Assembly (NCBI RefSeq): GCF_949769285.1
Contig: NZ_OX458331.1
Location: 496,001-560,000, forward strand
Direction of reading: 5' to 3'
Source: Anaerococcus sp. Marseille-Q7828
GTDB lineage: Bacteria; Bacillota; Clostridia; Tissierellales; Peptoniphilaceae
DNA: 64,000 nucleotides
Within the stretch, counting starts at the first letter, position 1. Every line of letters begins with the position of its first letter. Shown in pieces: positions 16,365 to 25,415 of the stretch. The notes below the pieces were generated by a model. That model was not told the origin of the DNA. It did not search any database and worked only from the letters and a program-made list of their open reading frames with translations. The position numbers and the translations under genes are program-made.

Positions 16365-18338
16365 CTATCTCTCATTTGCTCTTGGGTCTATAGCATCACG
16401 CATAGCATCACCTATTAGGTTTACAGAGAAAGATGCTAAGAATACTGCTAGTACTGGGAATATCCATCTCCACCAGTAGATGTTTAGTACATCAGAGCTT
16501 TGTGCTGCTGTCAACATATTACCCCATGATGGAGTAGGTTCTTGTACACCAAAACCTAAGAATGATAAACCAGATTCTGTTAGTAAGTTACCAGCATATC
16601 CTAGTGTTGCGTTTACTATAACGATTGAAAGGATATTTGGTAAAATATGTTTCATCATAATTGACCAGTTCTTAACACCAAGGGCACGAGCTGCAGTAAT
16701 GTAATCACGTTCACGTTCTGCAAGGATTTGTCCACGTACTAGACGGGCAAGTCCTGTCCAACCTAACAAACCTAGAAGAACCATTACCATGGTGATTCTT
16801 TGAGTTTGGCTAGCTCCTGGTGGCAATAGCGCTGATAGGGAGATAAGCATTGGATAAAATGGGAATGATGCAATAATTTCTGACATTCTCATCAAGATAT
16901 TATCCACACGTCCTCCGGCAAAACCTGAAATCATACCTATAAGTACACCAAGAACTACTTGAAGTACTGTGGAGATTAGGGCGATTATCATAGTCATACG
17001 ACCACCGTGGATTAGTCTTGTGAAGATATCACGACCTTGGTCATCAGAACCAAATCTAAATCCATTAAGTCCCCAAGTTTTGATCTTGCCTTCCTTGTCA
17101 ACTGCGTATTGGTTAAAGTAGGATGCGTATATTTGATCAAATTCACCATCTGGTGCATTTAATTCACCGTAGTTATCTAAACCCCAAGTATAGATCTTGC
17201 CGTTTTCATCAAGGGCAGTAAAGGTAGAATCTCCACCTTGGATATCTACTATTGGAGCTTCAAATTCTGGAACATTATTGCCAGAAATACCAGCTCTAGA
17301 CGGTCCCCAAACATATAGTTTTCCTTTGTCATCAAGGGCTGCAGCTGAGCTAGATGTTAGGGCAACTTTTTTGACAAATACTGAGCCATCAGTCAATTCT
17401 TTTGGCATAGCTGTTTGGTTTTCTGCACCCATTACACCTATAAGTTGAACTGTTCCATCTGTCTTTGCAACAATCATATTGATTGGTGAAGTATCAAAGT
17501 CTTCGACTTGGCCTTGAACTGTTGATGGAATCATGTTCAAACGGCTGGCCATAGTTGAACCCCAAACTACAAGATTTTTCTTTTTGGTAACTATTACTGA
17601 ATATTGAACACCAGCACCAATTTTTTCTATACCTTCTTCTTTGATTTGGGCTTCTTGCATTGGTGGAATCTTTGTTTGATCAAAGGAGTTGTTACCCCAA
17701 CCATAAAGTTCACCATCTTCTGTAGCTATAAGGATATGTCTATCCCCAGCTGCCACATCTTTGATTTCTTTACCAGCAAGGCCTTCTTTTACTTTATCAG
17801 GTATGGATGTAATATTGTCTTCGTTGTTTGATCCCCAAACATAAACATTGTTTTCGTTTGTAAGACCAACAGCAAAGGTATTACCCATTGATATTTTCTT
17901 TGTACCTTCTTTTTCCATTTCACCAGGGAAATTCATATATGCCCCACCTGGAGCAACGTTAGTAAGGTTACCTTGTGAATAATATTGGTTAAAAGGTAGG
18001 ACCCTAGAGCCTATAAATACAATTAGTATTATAGCTACAAACATTATAAGTCCAATAACACCAAGTGGGTTTCTAAAGTAGTTTCTTAACGCTACTTGAC
18101 CTGGTGAAAGGATTGCTTCTTCCTTTAGGTCCTTATTTTCTGTGGAAGGATCTCCACTTGTACCTATATTTGAATTTGGTCCGTTGAGATTTTCTCTCAT
18201 CTCTGGATCTAGTCTATTGTCTTCTACTTTTTTAGTTTCATTTTCATCTAAACCATCTGCAAATGTAAAGCCTCTAAGGAAATATGACTTTAAAAACTTC
18301 TTATATGATTTTAATGATTTGTTAAATGTCTTGTTCAT
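16365..18338 (-). CDS. oppC: Oligopeptide permease OppC with an inserted seven-bladed RCC1-like propeller
   Basis: 657 residues instead of about 300. The order is a cytosolic N-tail (1-90), TM1 (about 95-118), the inserted domain (about 147-428), then GSDDQGRDIFTRLIHGG and the standard five-helix BPD_transp_1 domain with EAA loop ARALGVKNWSIMMKHILPN. The insert contains seven repeats, each ending in a strand such as VYVWGSN, LYGWGNN, LVVWGST, VQLIGVM, LYVWGPS, IYTWGLD or IKTWGLN. This is the pattern of RCC1 blades, and seven make a closed propeller. It replaces the normally short loop after TM1, which faces outside, so the propeller should be extracellular near the substrate-binding protein. 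Confidence 0.9.
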   Translation of the reverse strand: MNKTFNKSLKSYKKFLKSYFLRGFTFADGLDENETKKVEDNRLDPEMRENLNGPNSNIGTSGDPSTENKDLKEEAILSPGQVALRNYFRNPLGVIGLIMFVAIILIVFIGSRVLPFNQYYSQGNLTNVAPGGAYMNFPGEMEKEGTKKISMGNTFAVGLTNENNVYVWGSNNEDNITSIPDKVKEGLAGKEIKDVAAGDRHILIATEDGELYGWGNNSFDQTKIPPMQEAQIKEEGIEKIGAGVQYSVIVTKKKNLVVWGSTMASRLNMIPSTVQGQVEDFDTSPINMIVAKTDGTVQLIGVMGAENQTAMPKELTDGSVFVKKVALTSSSAAALDDKGKLYVWGPSRAGISGNNVPEFEAPIVDIQGGDSTFTALDENGKIYTWGLDNYGELNAPDGEFDQIYASYFNQYAVDKEGKIKTWGLNGFRFGSDDQGRDIFTRLIHGGRMTMIIALISTVLQVVLGVLIGMISGFAGGRVDNILMRMSEIIASFPFYPMLISLSALLPPGASQTQRITMVMVLLGLLGWTGLARLVRGQILAERERDYITAARALGVKNWSIMMKHILPNILSIVIVNATLGYAGNLLTESGLSFLGFGVQEPTPSWGNMLTAAQSSDVLNIYWWRWIFPVLAVFLASFSVNLIGDAMRDAIDPRANER

Positions 18339-18348
18339 ATTACCCCTC

Positions 18349-19311
18349 TTAAGCGTCTAGTTTAACCCTTGGATCAACTAGCGCATAGGCTATATCCATT
18401 ATCAAGTTTCCTAAAAGTGTAAGTACTGCATAAAACATTGATAGGGCTAATATAATATTGTAATCTTGGGCCATAACTGCAGAAATAAGTTCGTTACCAA
18501 TACCCCTATATGAGAAGATTCTCTCAGTAATAGCAGAACCAGAGAACATACCTAATACTGCCCATGTTAGGGCTGTAACAACTGGAATAAGCGCGTTTCT
18601 AAAGGCATGTGAATAGATAACAGTCTTTTCTTTAAGACCCTTAGATCTTGCCGTTCTAATATAATCTTCGTTTAAGGCATCAAGCATTGAGTTTCTAACA
18701 TATCTAGAAAGTCCTGCAAGAGAACCTATAGTAAGTGTAAGTGTTGGTAAGAACAAATATCTCACCCATTCACCAAATTCGTTGGTCCTTGGCATACCGT
18801 TGGCTGGGAACCATTTAAGTTTAAATGCAAAAATATAAATTGCAATAAGACCTATAAAAAATACTGGAATTGACAAACCAACCAGTGTTAAAGTCTGGAA
18901 GGTCCTATCAAAGACCCCTCCCCTATGGGTGGCCGACCTTATACCAATCAGTACCGATAGAACAAATGAAATAATGGTAGAACCGATATTTAGAAATATT
19001 GTATTCTTTAGTGGTTCTTTTAAATATTCTTTTACATCACGTCTAACTCTAATGGACTCACCAAGGTCACCTTTAAGAGTTCTGCCTAACCATCTAACAT
19101 ATTGCTCTGGATAGGACTTATTTAGTCCATAACGTTCAGAAAGTGTCTCATAAAGCTGTTCCTCTTGTGCCTTAGTCATACGGGTTCCTTGTGGCATCAT
19201 GGCCTTTATCGGATCCCCAGGCATAGCTTTAGAGAAAGTAAATAGCAATATAGATATGATTATTGCAACAGGTATCATGTTTAAAATTCTCTTTACTATA
19301 TAACGGAGCAT
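18349..19311 (-). CDS. oppB: Oligopeptide permease OppB
   Basis: A 320-residue membrane protein of the OppB/DppB class. The N-terminal LRYIVKRILNMIPVAIIISI helix is followed by the TFSKAMPGDP motif, the exterior loop LNKSYPEQYVRWL, and the EAA loop RTARSKGLKEKTVIYSHAFRN. It ends with ALVDPRVKLDA as in the family. It is the first gene of the oppB-C-D-F unit and of normal length, unlike OppC and OppF. A consensus promoter lies 138 bases upstream. Confidence 0.94.
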   Translation of the reverse strand: MLRYIVKRILNMIPVAIIISILLFTFSKAMPGDPIKAMMPQGTRMTKAQEEQLYETLSERYGLNKSYPEQYVRWLGRTLKGDLGESIRVRRDVKEYLKEPLKNTIFLNIGSTIISFVLSVLIGIRSATHRGGVFDRTFQTLTLVGLSIPVFFIGLIAIYIFAFKLKWFPANGMPRTNEFGEWVRYLFLPTLTLTIGSLAGLSRYVRNSMLDALNEDYIRTARSKGLKEKTVIYSHAFRNALIPVVTALTWAVLGMFSGSAITERIFSYRGIGNELISAVMAQDYNIILALSMFYAVLTLLGNLIMDIAYALVDPRVKLDA

Positions 19312-19448
19312 AATTTCCCTTCCTATTTTGTTATATAATTGATTTTTTTATACTTACTAAATCCTTATCAATTGAATAATTTCTATGTATTTATTTAGTA
19401 AAAATCAAATAGGTTAAAAACCCCAAAATAACATTTTTTATAAGTAAT

Positions 19449-19477
19449 ATATTAATATATTGACCCGACTTTGTCAA
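19449..19477 (-). promoter_or_regulatory. Promoter of oppBCDF
   Basis: Minus strand TTGACA (19472-19477), 17-base spacer, TAATAT (19449-19454). It lies between the oppA terminator and oppB, so the permease and ATPase genes have their own start of transcription. The rest of the 347-base gap is AT-rich with no frame. Confidence 0.75.
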
Positions 19478-19608
19478 ATATTATTAATATAATAACAAGA
19501 AATAATTATCATTTTTATGTATAATTATTTACTTATTCATGTCTTGATTTCCTATATATTTATGCAAATAAACTAATAAACCCATCAAATTATACATTTT
19601 CATTAACT

Positions 19609-19635
19609 AAAAAAGCTCACCTAGGTGAGCCCTTT
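19609..19635 (-). terminator. Terminator of the first oppA gene
   Basis: GCTCACCTAGGTGAGC (19615-19630) is a perfect palindrome, extended by one G-C pair on the minus strand and followed by a T-run, 24 bases after the oppA stop. Confidence 0.88.
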
Positions 19636-19658
19636 TAGTTTTAAGAGATTTTCGATAA

Positions 19659-21917
19659 CTATTTAGCTATTGTAATTGCGTTAACTTGATCTGCAAATTG
19701 CCATGTTGGCGTATTGATATCAAATCCTTCAACTCTGTTTGTGTAACCTGTGTGGAATAGGTTAGAGTATAGAGGAATTTCTGGTAGGTAGTCATTGTAC
19801 CAAAGTTGGAATTTCATCCATTCTTCTAGGAATGCTTCCTTATCATCTGGAGCGATTCTACGAAGTTTTTCTGTGATTTCATCAACTGCTGGATCGTTTG
19901 TTCTTGTCTTGTTATCGCTACCTTTTGAGTTGTATTGATACCATGGGTCAAATATTGGTGCAAAGTTTGTACCCATGTTAAATGCTGTATATTCTGCATC
20001 TTCTGTTGGAGATGTGTAATATTGCAATAATGTTGCAAAGTTACCAGCTGTTACGTTATATTCCATACCAACTTGTTTAGCGTTGTTTGGAAGTTGGTTA
20101 GAAATTAGTGTTGTAATTGGAGATTCATCAGAACCGTATTGGTTAACAACTAGTCTCTTACCATTTTCATCGTATCTAAAATAATCAAAATTATCAGCAT
20201 TTGAAGCGAATTCTTCGTCAGCTTTTGCCTTATCCCATGGAGTTTTTCCATCAGCTTCAAATGTAAATGGTGTTTTGTCAAGTAATTCGTTAGCTGTATC
20301 AAGGTTTAATTGATAGTTAATCATATTAGGATCACTTTCTAGGTCAGCTCCTTTTTCCTTGTACATCCATTGGCTTTGGCCGTACATACCGTTTGTTACT
20401 ACACCGTAACCACCAGCATATGATTGTACGAATGAGTTTCTGTCCATTAAGTGAGCGATAGCTTGACGAACTTCTTTATATTTTGTGTTTCCTCTATCTG
20501 TTAAGAATGTAAGGTTACCATAACCAGATCTTTCAAATTCGTTGAATTTGATCTTGCCAGCGTCAGCTGCAGCTCTCATTTGGTCAATCTTACCACCATC
20601 TGCTTCTGATTCCCAAATATCTATGTCTCCATTTTCAAGTAGGTCAACTGCTATATTTGAGTTTACTGTTTGTACTATGATGTGTGGAACTGTTGCCTTG
20701 TCACCCTTAGCATTTCCTGCATAGTTAGGGTTTAGAGATAGTTTAACCATGTTGTTTTTGAATTCATCAAACATATATGGTCCAGTTGTAACTGTTGGGT
20801 TAACCCTATAATCATTGTAGATATTAAGCATTGCTTGTTCGATTAGTTGCAAGCTTGGGTCAACATCGCCATTCATCTTATCTTCTAGGATTTTTACTTC
20901 TTCTTCATGAGCTGCTTTTTCTTCTTCGTAAGCTGCCTTGTCATCTTCAGAAGCATCTGCTCCTGGTTCTTCTACGTTTTCTTCAAAATCTGCATTTAGA
21001 TTGTCGATTTGTTTTTGAAGGTCGTCTTTATATTTTTGGATTTCTTCTTCACTTGGTTCATATCCATCTTTTGCAACAAGTTTTGTACCATCTTCGTTAA
21101 GAACAAGATTTTCACTTACTGCGTGTAGTGGGAATGGACTTGCTGAAGCTAGAGCTGCTTCTTCGAAATATGGTAAGAATGAGCTATCAACTGTAAATTC
21201 GAATGTGTAGTCATCGATTTTCTTTTGACCTTCAAAGAAGTCAACATCATTACCTTCTGCATCCTTACCTGTGTGGTAAGCTTCGTAGCCTTTTAGTGAG
21301 TCAGAGCCGATTGTTGTAGAACCTGTTACTGGTATAAATGATGGGTGAGTAAATATTAGAGATCCATATAGGTAATCATCTGATTTAACTGGCTCGCCAT
21401 CAGACCATTTTAGGTCCTCTTTGATTTTGTATTGGTAAGTTTTTGAACCATCTTCATTTTCGGTAACTTTTGGTTCACCATCAAGAACGGCTGGGTTATT
21501 TACCCATTGACCATTTTCGTCTTGAACTACTGTTGAATATCCACTGTTTCCTTCGATACCTAGTAATTTTCTTACAGTAACGTCGTTAGCGTTGTTTGTC
21601 CAACCACCGTAGAAGTCACCGTTCAAATCAGCAAGACCAAGTACTAGGGTGTCATCAGAAGTTTGAGCTTCAAAGTTTTCTACTTCTTCGCTAGCTTCTG
21701 CGTCTTCCTCAGTATTTTCGCCTTGATCATCTGTTGTTTCTTCTGCATTATCTTTGTTAGCATCATCTGTTGTTTCTTCTGCTGAAGTATCTTCAGTTGT
21801 TGCTTGCTCAGCATTATCTTTTTCAGTATTAGCTGAATCAGTGTTTCCTCCACAAGCTGCTAGAGTTGTTGCCAAGCCTAGTGCCATTAGGGAAGAAAAT
21901 ACTTTTTTAATTTTCAC
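19659..21917 (-). CDS. oppA: Oligopeptide-binding lipoprotein OppA (copy 1)
   Basis: Extracellular solute-binding protein, family 5 (SBP_bac_5), about 752 residues. The signal peptide MALGLATTLAACGG ends at a lipobox, so Cys is lipidated and anchors it outside. A very acidic linker (residues about 30-85) follows. Family motifs include KEDLKWSDGEPVKSDDYLYG and GNLTFLTDRGNTKYKEVRQAI. A highly charged helical segment around residues 290-355 (PSEEEIQKYKDDLQKQI onward) is absent from ordinary OppA. I take GTG at 21917, with GGAGGG seven bases before it, because the paralogue at 23052-25235 begins at the same place. Confidence 0.92.
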   Translation of the reverse strand: MKIKKVFSSLMALGLATTLAACGGNTDSANTEKDNAEQATTEDTSAEETTDDANKDNAEETTDDQGENTEEDAEASEEVENFEAQTSDDTLVLGLADLNGDFYGGWTNNANDVTVRKLLGIEGNSGYSTVVQDENGQWVNNPAVLDGEPKVTENEDGSKTYQYKIKEDLKWSDGEPVKSDDYLYGSLIFTHPSFIPVTGSTTIGSDSLKGYEAYHTGKDAEGNDVDFFEGQKKIDDYTFEFTVDSSFLPYFEEAALASASPFPLHAVSENLVLNEDGTKLVAKDGYEPSEEEIQKYKDDLQKQIDNLNADFEENVEEPGADASEDDKAAYEEEKAAHEEEVKILEDKMNGDVDPSLQLIEQAMLNIYNDYRVNPTVTTGPYMFDEFKNNMVKLSLNPNYAGNAKGDKATVPHIIVQTVNSNIAVDLLENGDIDIWESEADGGKIDQMRAAADAGKIKFNEFERSGYGNLTFLTDRGNTKYKEVRQAIAHLMDRNSFVQSYAGGYGVVTNGMYGQSQWMYKEKGADLESDPNMINYQLNLDTANELLDKTPFTFEADGKTPWDKAKADEEFASNADNFDYFRYDENGKRLVVNQYGSDESPITTLISNQLPNNAKQVGMEYNVTAGNFATLLQYYTSPTEDAEYTAFNMGTNFAPIFDPWYQYNSKGSDNKTRTNDPAVDEITEKLRRIAPDDKEAFLEEWMKFQLWYNDYLPEIPLYSNLFHTGYTNRVEGFDINTPTWQFADQVNAITIAK

Positions 21918-21950
21918 GAGTATACCCTCCATTAATAATATGTTAAGTAA

Positions 21951-21979
21951 ATTTTAATCCATAAATCATTTTTTGTCAA
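21951..21979 (-). promoter_or_regulatory. Promoter of oppA copy 1
   Basis: Minus strand TTGACA (21974-21979), 17 bases, TAAAAT (21951-21956), 34 bases before the GTG start. Confidence 0.75.
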
Positions 21980-22303
21980 TAGGAAAAAGCTGTTATTATT
22001 TATCTTGACGTATATTTATACATTAAAACGGTTGGTTTTACAAGCTTTGAAATCACGGCTCAAATAATTATGAAGAAAACTTTATTGTAATATTGTAGTG
22101 AATGCAGGTGTTCTGGCACTTAACTAAAGTACTTGTTATATTTATCACTTTTACTAGATACGTTTTCTTTATACATTTTTATCTTATATATGCGAAAAAT
22201 AATTTTTGTTTTTTTGTGCAAATTTCAGCTAAAAGTTTGTTATTATAATCACTTACATGAAAAATGTACTATAAATTATCTTATTATGATTAAGCTCTAT
22301 TTA
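21980..22303. other. AT-rich intergenic region
   Basis: No convincing frame, ribosome-binding site or RNA was found between the oppA promoter and the XRE gene. Short open frames on the plus strand lack start signals and look random. A terminator for the XRE gene is not obvious. Confidence 0.5.
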
Positions 22304-22813
22304 CTAATTAGGTTTTTCTTTTTTAAAAATATAATAAAAAACTATAAGGGGTGATATTATAAAAATCACTGGCAAGATCAATTTTGAAAATGCGAAGTAA
22401 TCAATCTCATCTAATTTGTCCCCCATATTTTTTACAGCTTGGGGAAAGGCTATCACTGAAATAGCTAGAAAAACTGTAAGTATCATAAATGGCATTTGCC
22501 TTGGATCTTTGTTTAAGGCTCCCTCCATTAATCCAAAGTAATATAATAAATAGAAAATAAGTCCAATAGCTGCATATAAAAAATCCCAAAAAATATTTGA
22601 TATAAGGGGCTTATTATATTCGCCATCATTTTTGAAGTATGCCATATCAACTCCAAATATTTCAGATAATTTAACAAGATTGTCCATGGAAGGCTCGGAA
22701 AGTCCTTTTTCCCACTTTGAGACAGCTTGCCTTGATATATTTAATTCCTTTGCCAAGTATTCTTGAGTAAGATTTAATTCTTTTCTTTTGTCTTTAATTT
22801 TTTCTCCAATCAT
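22304..22813 (-). CDS. XRE-family regulator with C-terminal membrane helices
   Basis: 169 residues. The N-terminal helix-turn-helix (LNLTQEYLAKELNISRQAVS, then KWEKGLSEPS) is followed by three or four hydrophobic helices (LYAAIGLIFYLLYYFG, MPFMILTVFLAISVIAF, LILPVIFIISPLIVFYYIF). Membrane-tethered XRE proteins of this layout are common in Firmicutes; their signals are mostly unknown. AGGAGGTCTT precedes the ATG. It lies alone between the two oppA genes and may respond to peptides or envelope state, which is inference. Confidence 0.78.
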   Translation of the reverse strand: MIGEKIKDKRKELNLTQEYLAKELNISRQAVSKWEKGLSEPSMDNLVKLSEIFGVDMAYFKNDGEYNKPLISNIFWDFLYAAIGLIFYLLYYFGLMEGALNKDPRQMPFMILTVFLAISVIAFPQAVKNMGDKLDEIDYFAFSKLILPVIFIISPLIVFYYIFKKEKPN

Positions 22814-22942
22814 AAGACCTCCTATTTCTATTGTAGGGAAATCTTTGATAAAAAGCTAGCAACTATAGGGCAACTTGGGTGTTTTTCCCCAGTATTTGCT
22901 GATTTTTTGTTTTAATTTGTAGGTTTTTTATTTATGCTGCCA

Positions 22943-22990
22943 CAAAAAAAGACCTCCTCAAGTTAGTTTTGCTTCTAACTTTTGGAGGTC
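22943..22990 (-). terminator. Terminator of oppA copy 2
   Basis: Minus strand GACCTCC (22984-22990) pairs with GGAGGTC (22951-22957) around an inner AAGTTAGAAG/CTAACTT helix, then a T-run. It is 61 bases after the stop. Confidence 0.82.
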
Positions 22991-23051
22991 AGTTTACATT
23001 TCCTAAATTACTATTAAATAATGAGGAAAAATATTTTTATTTTACTAGGTG

Positions 23052-25235
23052 TTATTCTCCTAGACTTATGGCGTTGATTTGGTCGTTTAGGTGCCATACT
23101 GGACTCATGATATCAAATCCCTTTACTCTGTTTGAGTATCCTGTGTGGTAGATATTTGAGTATAGTGGAATTTCTGGTAGGTAGTCATTGTACCAAATTT
23201 GGAATTCTACCCACTTGTCTAGGAAGCCTTCTACATCAGATGGATCTGTTTTTCTCAAATCTTCAGTGATTTTGTCAGCTTCTGGGTCATTTGTTCTTGT
23301 CTTGTTAAAAGGACCTTCTTGTGAGTAGTATAGCCATGGGTCAAATGGTACACCGAAGTCTGATCCCATGTTGAATGCTGTGTAGTCTGGGTCTTCTTTT
23401 GGATAGTTGTATAGCTCTATTAATGTTGAGAAGGAACCAGATGTTACATTGTATTCCATACCAGCTTGGGCTGCATTTATTGGTAGTTGGTTGGAAATAA
23501 GGGTTGTGATTGGTGATTGGTCTGAGCCATATTGGTTTACTACCAATCTCTTACCATTTTCATCGTATCTGTAGTAGTCAAATCCTTCTAGGTCTCCCTT
23601 GAAGTTTTCTTCTAGTTTTGCCTTATCCCAAGGTGTTTTGCCATCTTTTTCATATTTGTATGGAGTTTGGTCTAGTAGTTCATTAGCCTTGTCTATATTT
23701 AATGTGTAGTTGATCATTTCGCCTTCTACATCAGCTCCACGTTCCTTATACATCCATTGGCTTTGACCGTACATACCATTGGTTACAACACCATAGCCAC
23801 CTGCATATGATGCAACGAATTCGTTTCTATCCATTAGGTAAGCTATAGCTTGGCGGACTTCCTTGTATTGAGTTGGTCCCCTATCTGTTAGGAAGGTGAT
23901 GTTACCATAACCATTTCTTTCAAAAGATCCTATTTGGATTTTGCCTTCATCAGCAGCCTTTCTCATTTGGTCGATTTTTCCACCGGTGTTTTCATCTTCC
24001 CAAACGTCTATATCTCCATTTTCTAGTAGGTCTACTGCTATGTTATCGTTTATTACTTGGAGGATGATATTTGGAATTGTAGCCTTATCTCCTCTGAAGT
24101 TGCCAGGATAATTTTCATTTAGGCTAAGTTTTGTCATATTGTTTTTAAATGATTCGAACTTATATGGTCCTGGCGTAACTTCTGGCTTAAATCTATATTC
24201 TTCTGTTTCAAAGATAGCTGCCTTGTCTATTAGTAGGCGAGTTGGGTCTATGTCACCTTCCTTGCTGGCTTCAAGTTCTGCTATTTTTTCGTCACGATCT
24301 TTGAGGTCTTGGTCGTATTCTTCCTTTTCCTCGCTACCATCTTCTGGCACTTCTGGGTAATATTCTTCAAATTCTTCCTTTAGTTTTCCAATTCTTGTAT
24401 CTACTGATTGGATAAACTCTTCTTTATCTTGATCTGTCACTTCATAGCCATCTTTTACTTTTAAGCTCTTACCATTTTCAGCTACTTGAAGATTTGGAGC
24501 TATGTAGTGAAGTGGTCTAGCTCCCTCATTTGATAGGGATTGAACGTCAAAGTATGGTAGTTCTTTTGCATCTATAGTCACGCTAAAGCTATAATCATCT
24601 ATTTTTTCTAGACCTTCTAGTTCATTTGAATCATTATTGTGGAAGGCCTCATAACCTACTAGTCCATCGTCACCTATTTGTAGAGAACCAGTCATGGAAA
24701 TGTAGTTGTAATCAGATTGTAAAAGTGTCAAAAATAAGAAATCATCAGCTGTAAGTGGCTCTCCATCTGACCATTTTACATCATCTTTTAGCTTAAATGT
24801 TACTGTCATTGAACCATCGTCATTGTTTACACTTGTTGGTTCTTCAGCTAAAACTGCCTTGTTCCATTGCCATTGTCCGTTTTCATCTTGGACATAGGTT
24901 GTGAAACCATTGTTGCCCTCTATACCTAGAAGTCTACGAGTTTTAACGTCGTTGGCGTCATTACCAAATCCTTGGATGAAATCACCATTCATTGATCCAA
25001 CACCAACTACTAGGGTGTCGTTTGATGTTTGGCTTTCAAAGTTATCCAAATCTTCTTTGGCATCTTGGTCAAGCTCATTTTCTTCTTGGCTATCAGTTGA
25101 TTCATCTGTACTTTCCTTGCTTGTTTGTACATCTTCGCTTGGGTTAAGAGAATCTGTATCTGATCCTCCACAGGAAGCAAGGGTTAGAGAAAGGCCTAGG
25201 GCCATTACAGATGAAAATACTTTTTTTATTTTCAT
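23052..25235 (-). CDS. oppA: Oligopeptide-binding lipoprotein OppA (copy 2)
   Basis: A 727-residue paralogue of the lipoprotein at 19659-21917, similar along its whole length. Signal MALGLSLTLASCGG with a lipobox Cys, acidic linker, SBP_bac_5 motifs (KDDVKWSDGEPLTADDFLF, GNITFLTDRGPTQYKEVRQA), and the same charged helical insertion (residues about 275-340). It has its own promoter and terminator. Two binding proteins feeding one Opp permease would broaden the peptide range. TAAGGGAGAAATAATA precedes the ATG. Confidence 0.92.
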   Translation of the reverse strand: MKIKKVFSSVMALGLSLTLASCGGSDTDSLNPSEDVQTSKESTDESTDSQEENELDQDAKEDLDNFESQTSNDTLVVGVGSMNGDFIQGFGNDANDVKTRRLLGIEGNNGFTTYVQDENGQWQWNKAVLAEEPTSVNNDDGSMTVTFKLKDDVKWSDGEPLTADDFLFLTLLQSDYNYISMTGSLQIGDDGLVGYEAFHNNDSNELEGLEKIDDYSFSVTIDAKELPYFDVQSLSNEGARPLHYIAPNLQVAENGKSLKVKDGYEVTDQDKEEFIQSVDTRIGKLKEEFEEYYPEVPEDGSEEKEEYDQDLKDRDEKIAELEASKEGDIDPTRLLIDKAAIFETEEYRFKPEVTPGPYKFESFKNNMTKLSLNENYPGNFRGDKATIPNIILQVINDNIAVDLLENGDIDVWEDENTGGKIDQMRKAADEGKIQIGSFERNGYGNITFLTDRGPTQYKEVRQAIAYLMDRNEFVASYAGGYGVVTNGMYGQSQWMYKERGADVEGEMINYTLNIDKANELLDQTPYKYEKDGKTPWDKAKLEENFKGDLEGFDYYRYDENGKRLVVNQYGSDQSPITTLISNQLPINAAQAGMEYNVTSGSFSTLIELYNYPKEDPDYTAFNMGSDFGVPFDPWLYYSQEGPFNKTRTNDPEADKITEDLRKTDPSDVEGFLDKWVEFQIWYNDYLPEIPLYSNIYHTGYSNRVKGFDIMSPVWHLNDQINAISLGE

Positions 25236-25272
25236 TATTATTTCTCCCTTAAATTGTTTTTCTACGACTTAT

Positions 25273-25300
25273 AGTATACGATAAATATAAATATTATCAA
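25273..25300 (-). promoter_or_regulatory. Promoter of oppA copy 2
   Basis: Minus strand TTGATA (25295-25300), 16-base spacer, TATACT (25273-25278), 37 bases before the start codon. Confidence 0.65.
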
Positions 25301-25365
25301 TTTTTGTAAATTTATGAATATAAATGAATATTTATTTTCAATCTTTTACACATTTACAATTCGAC

Positions 25366-25401
25366 AAAAAAACACACCCTAAGAATTACTCCTAGAGTGT
25401 A
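25366..25401 (-). terminator. Terminator of the secreted amidase gene
   Basis: Minus strand ACACTCTAGGAG...TTCTTAGGGTGTGT stem with minor mismatches, followed by seven T, 15 bases after the stop. Confidence 0.8.
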
Positions 25402-25415
25402 TTGATATGATTATA

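Noticed and set aside
20831-21100. Leu/His-rich plus-strand frame inside oppA
   Set aside because: Antisense of the acidic helical insertion; repetitive composition explains the open frame.
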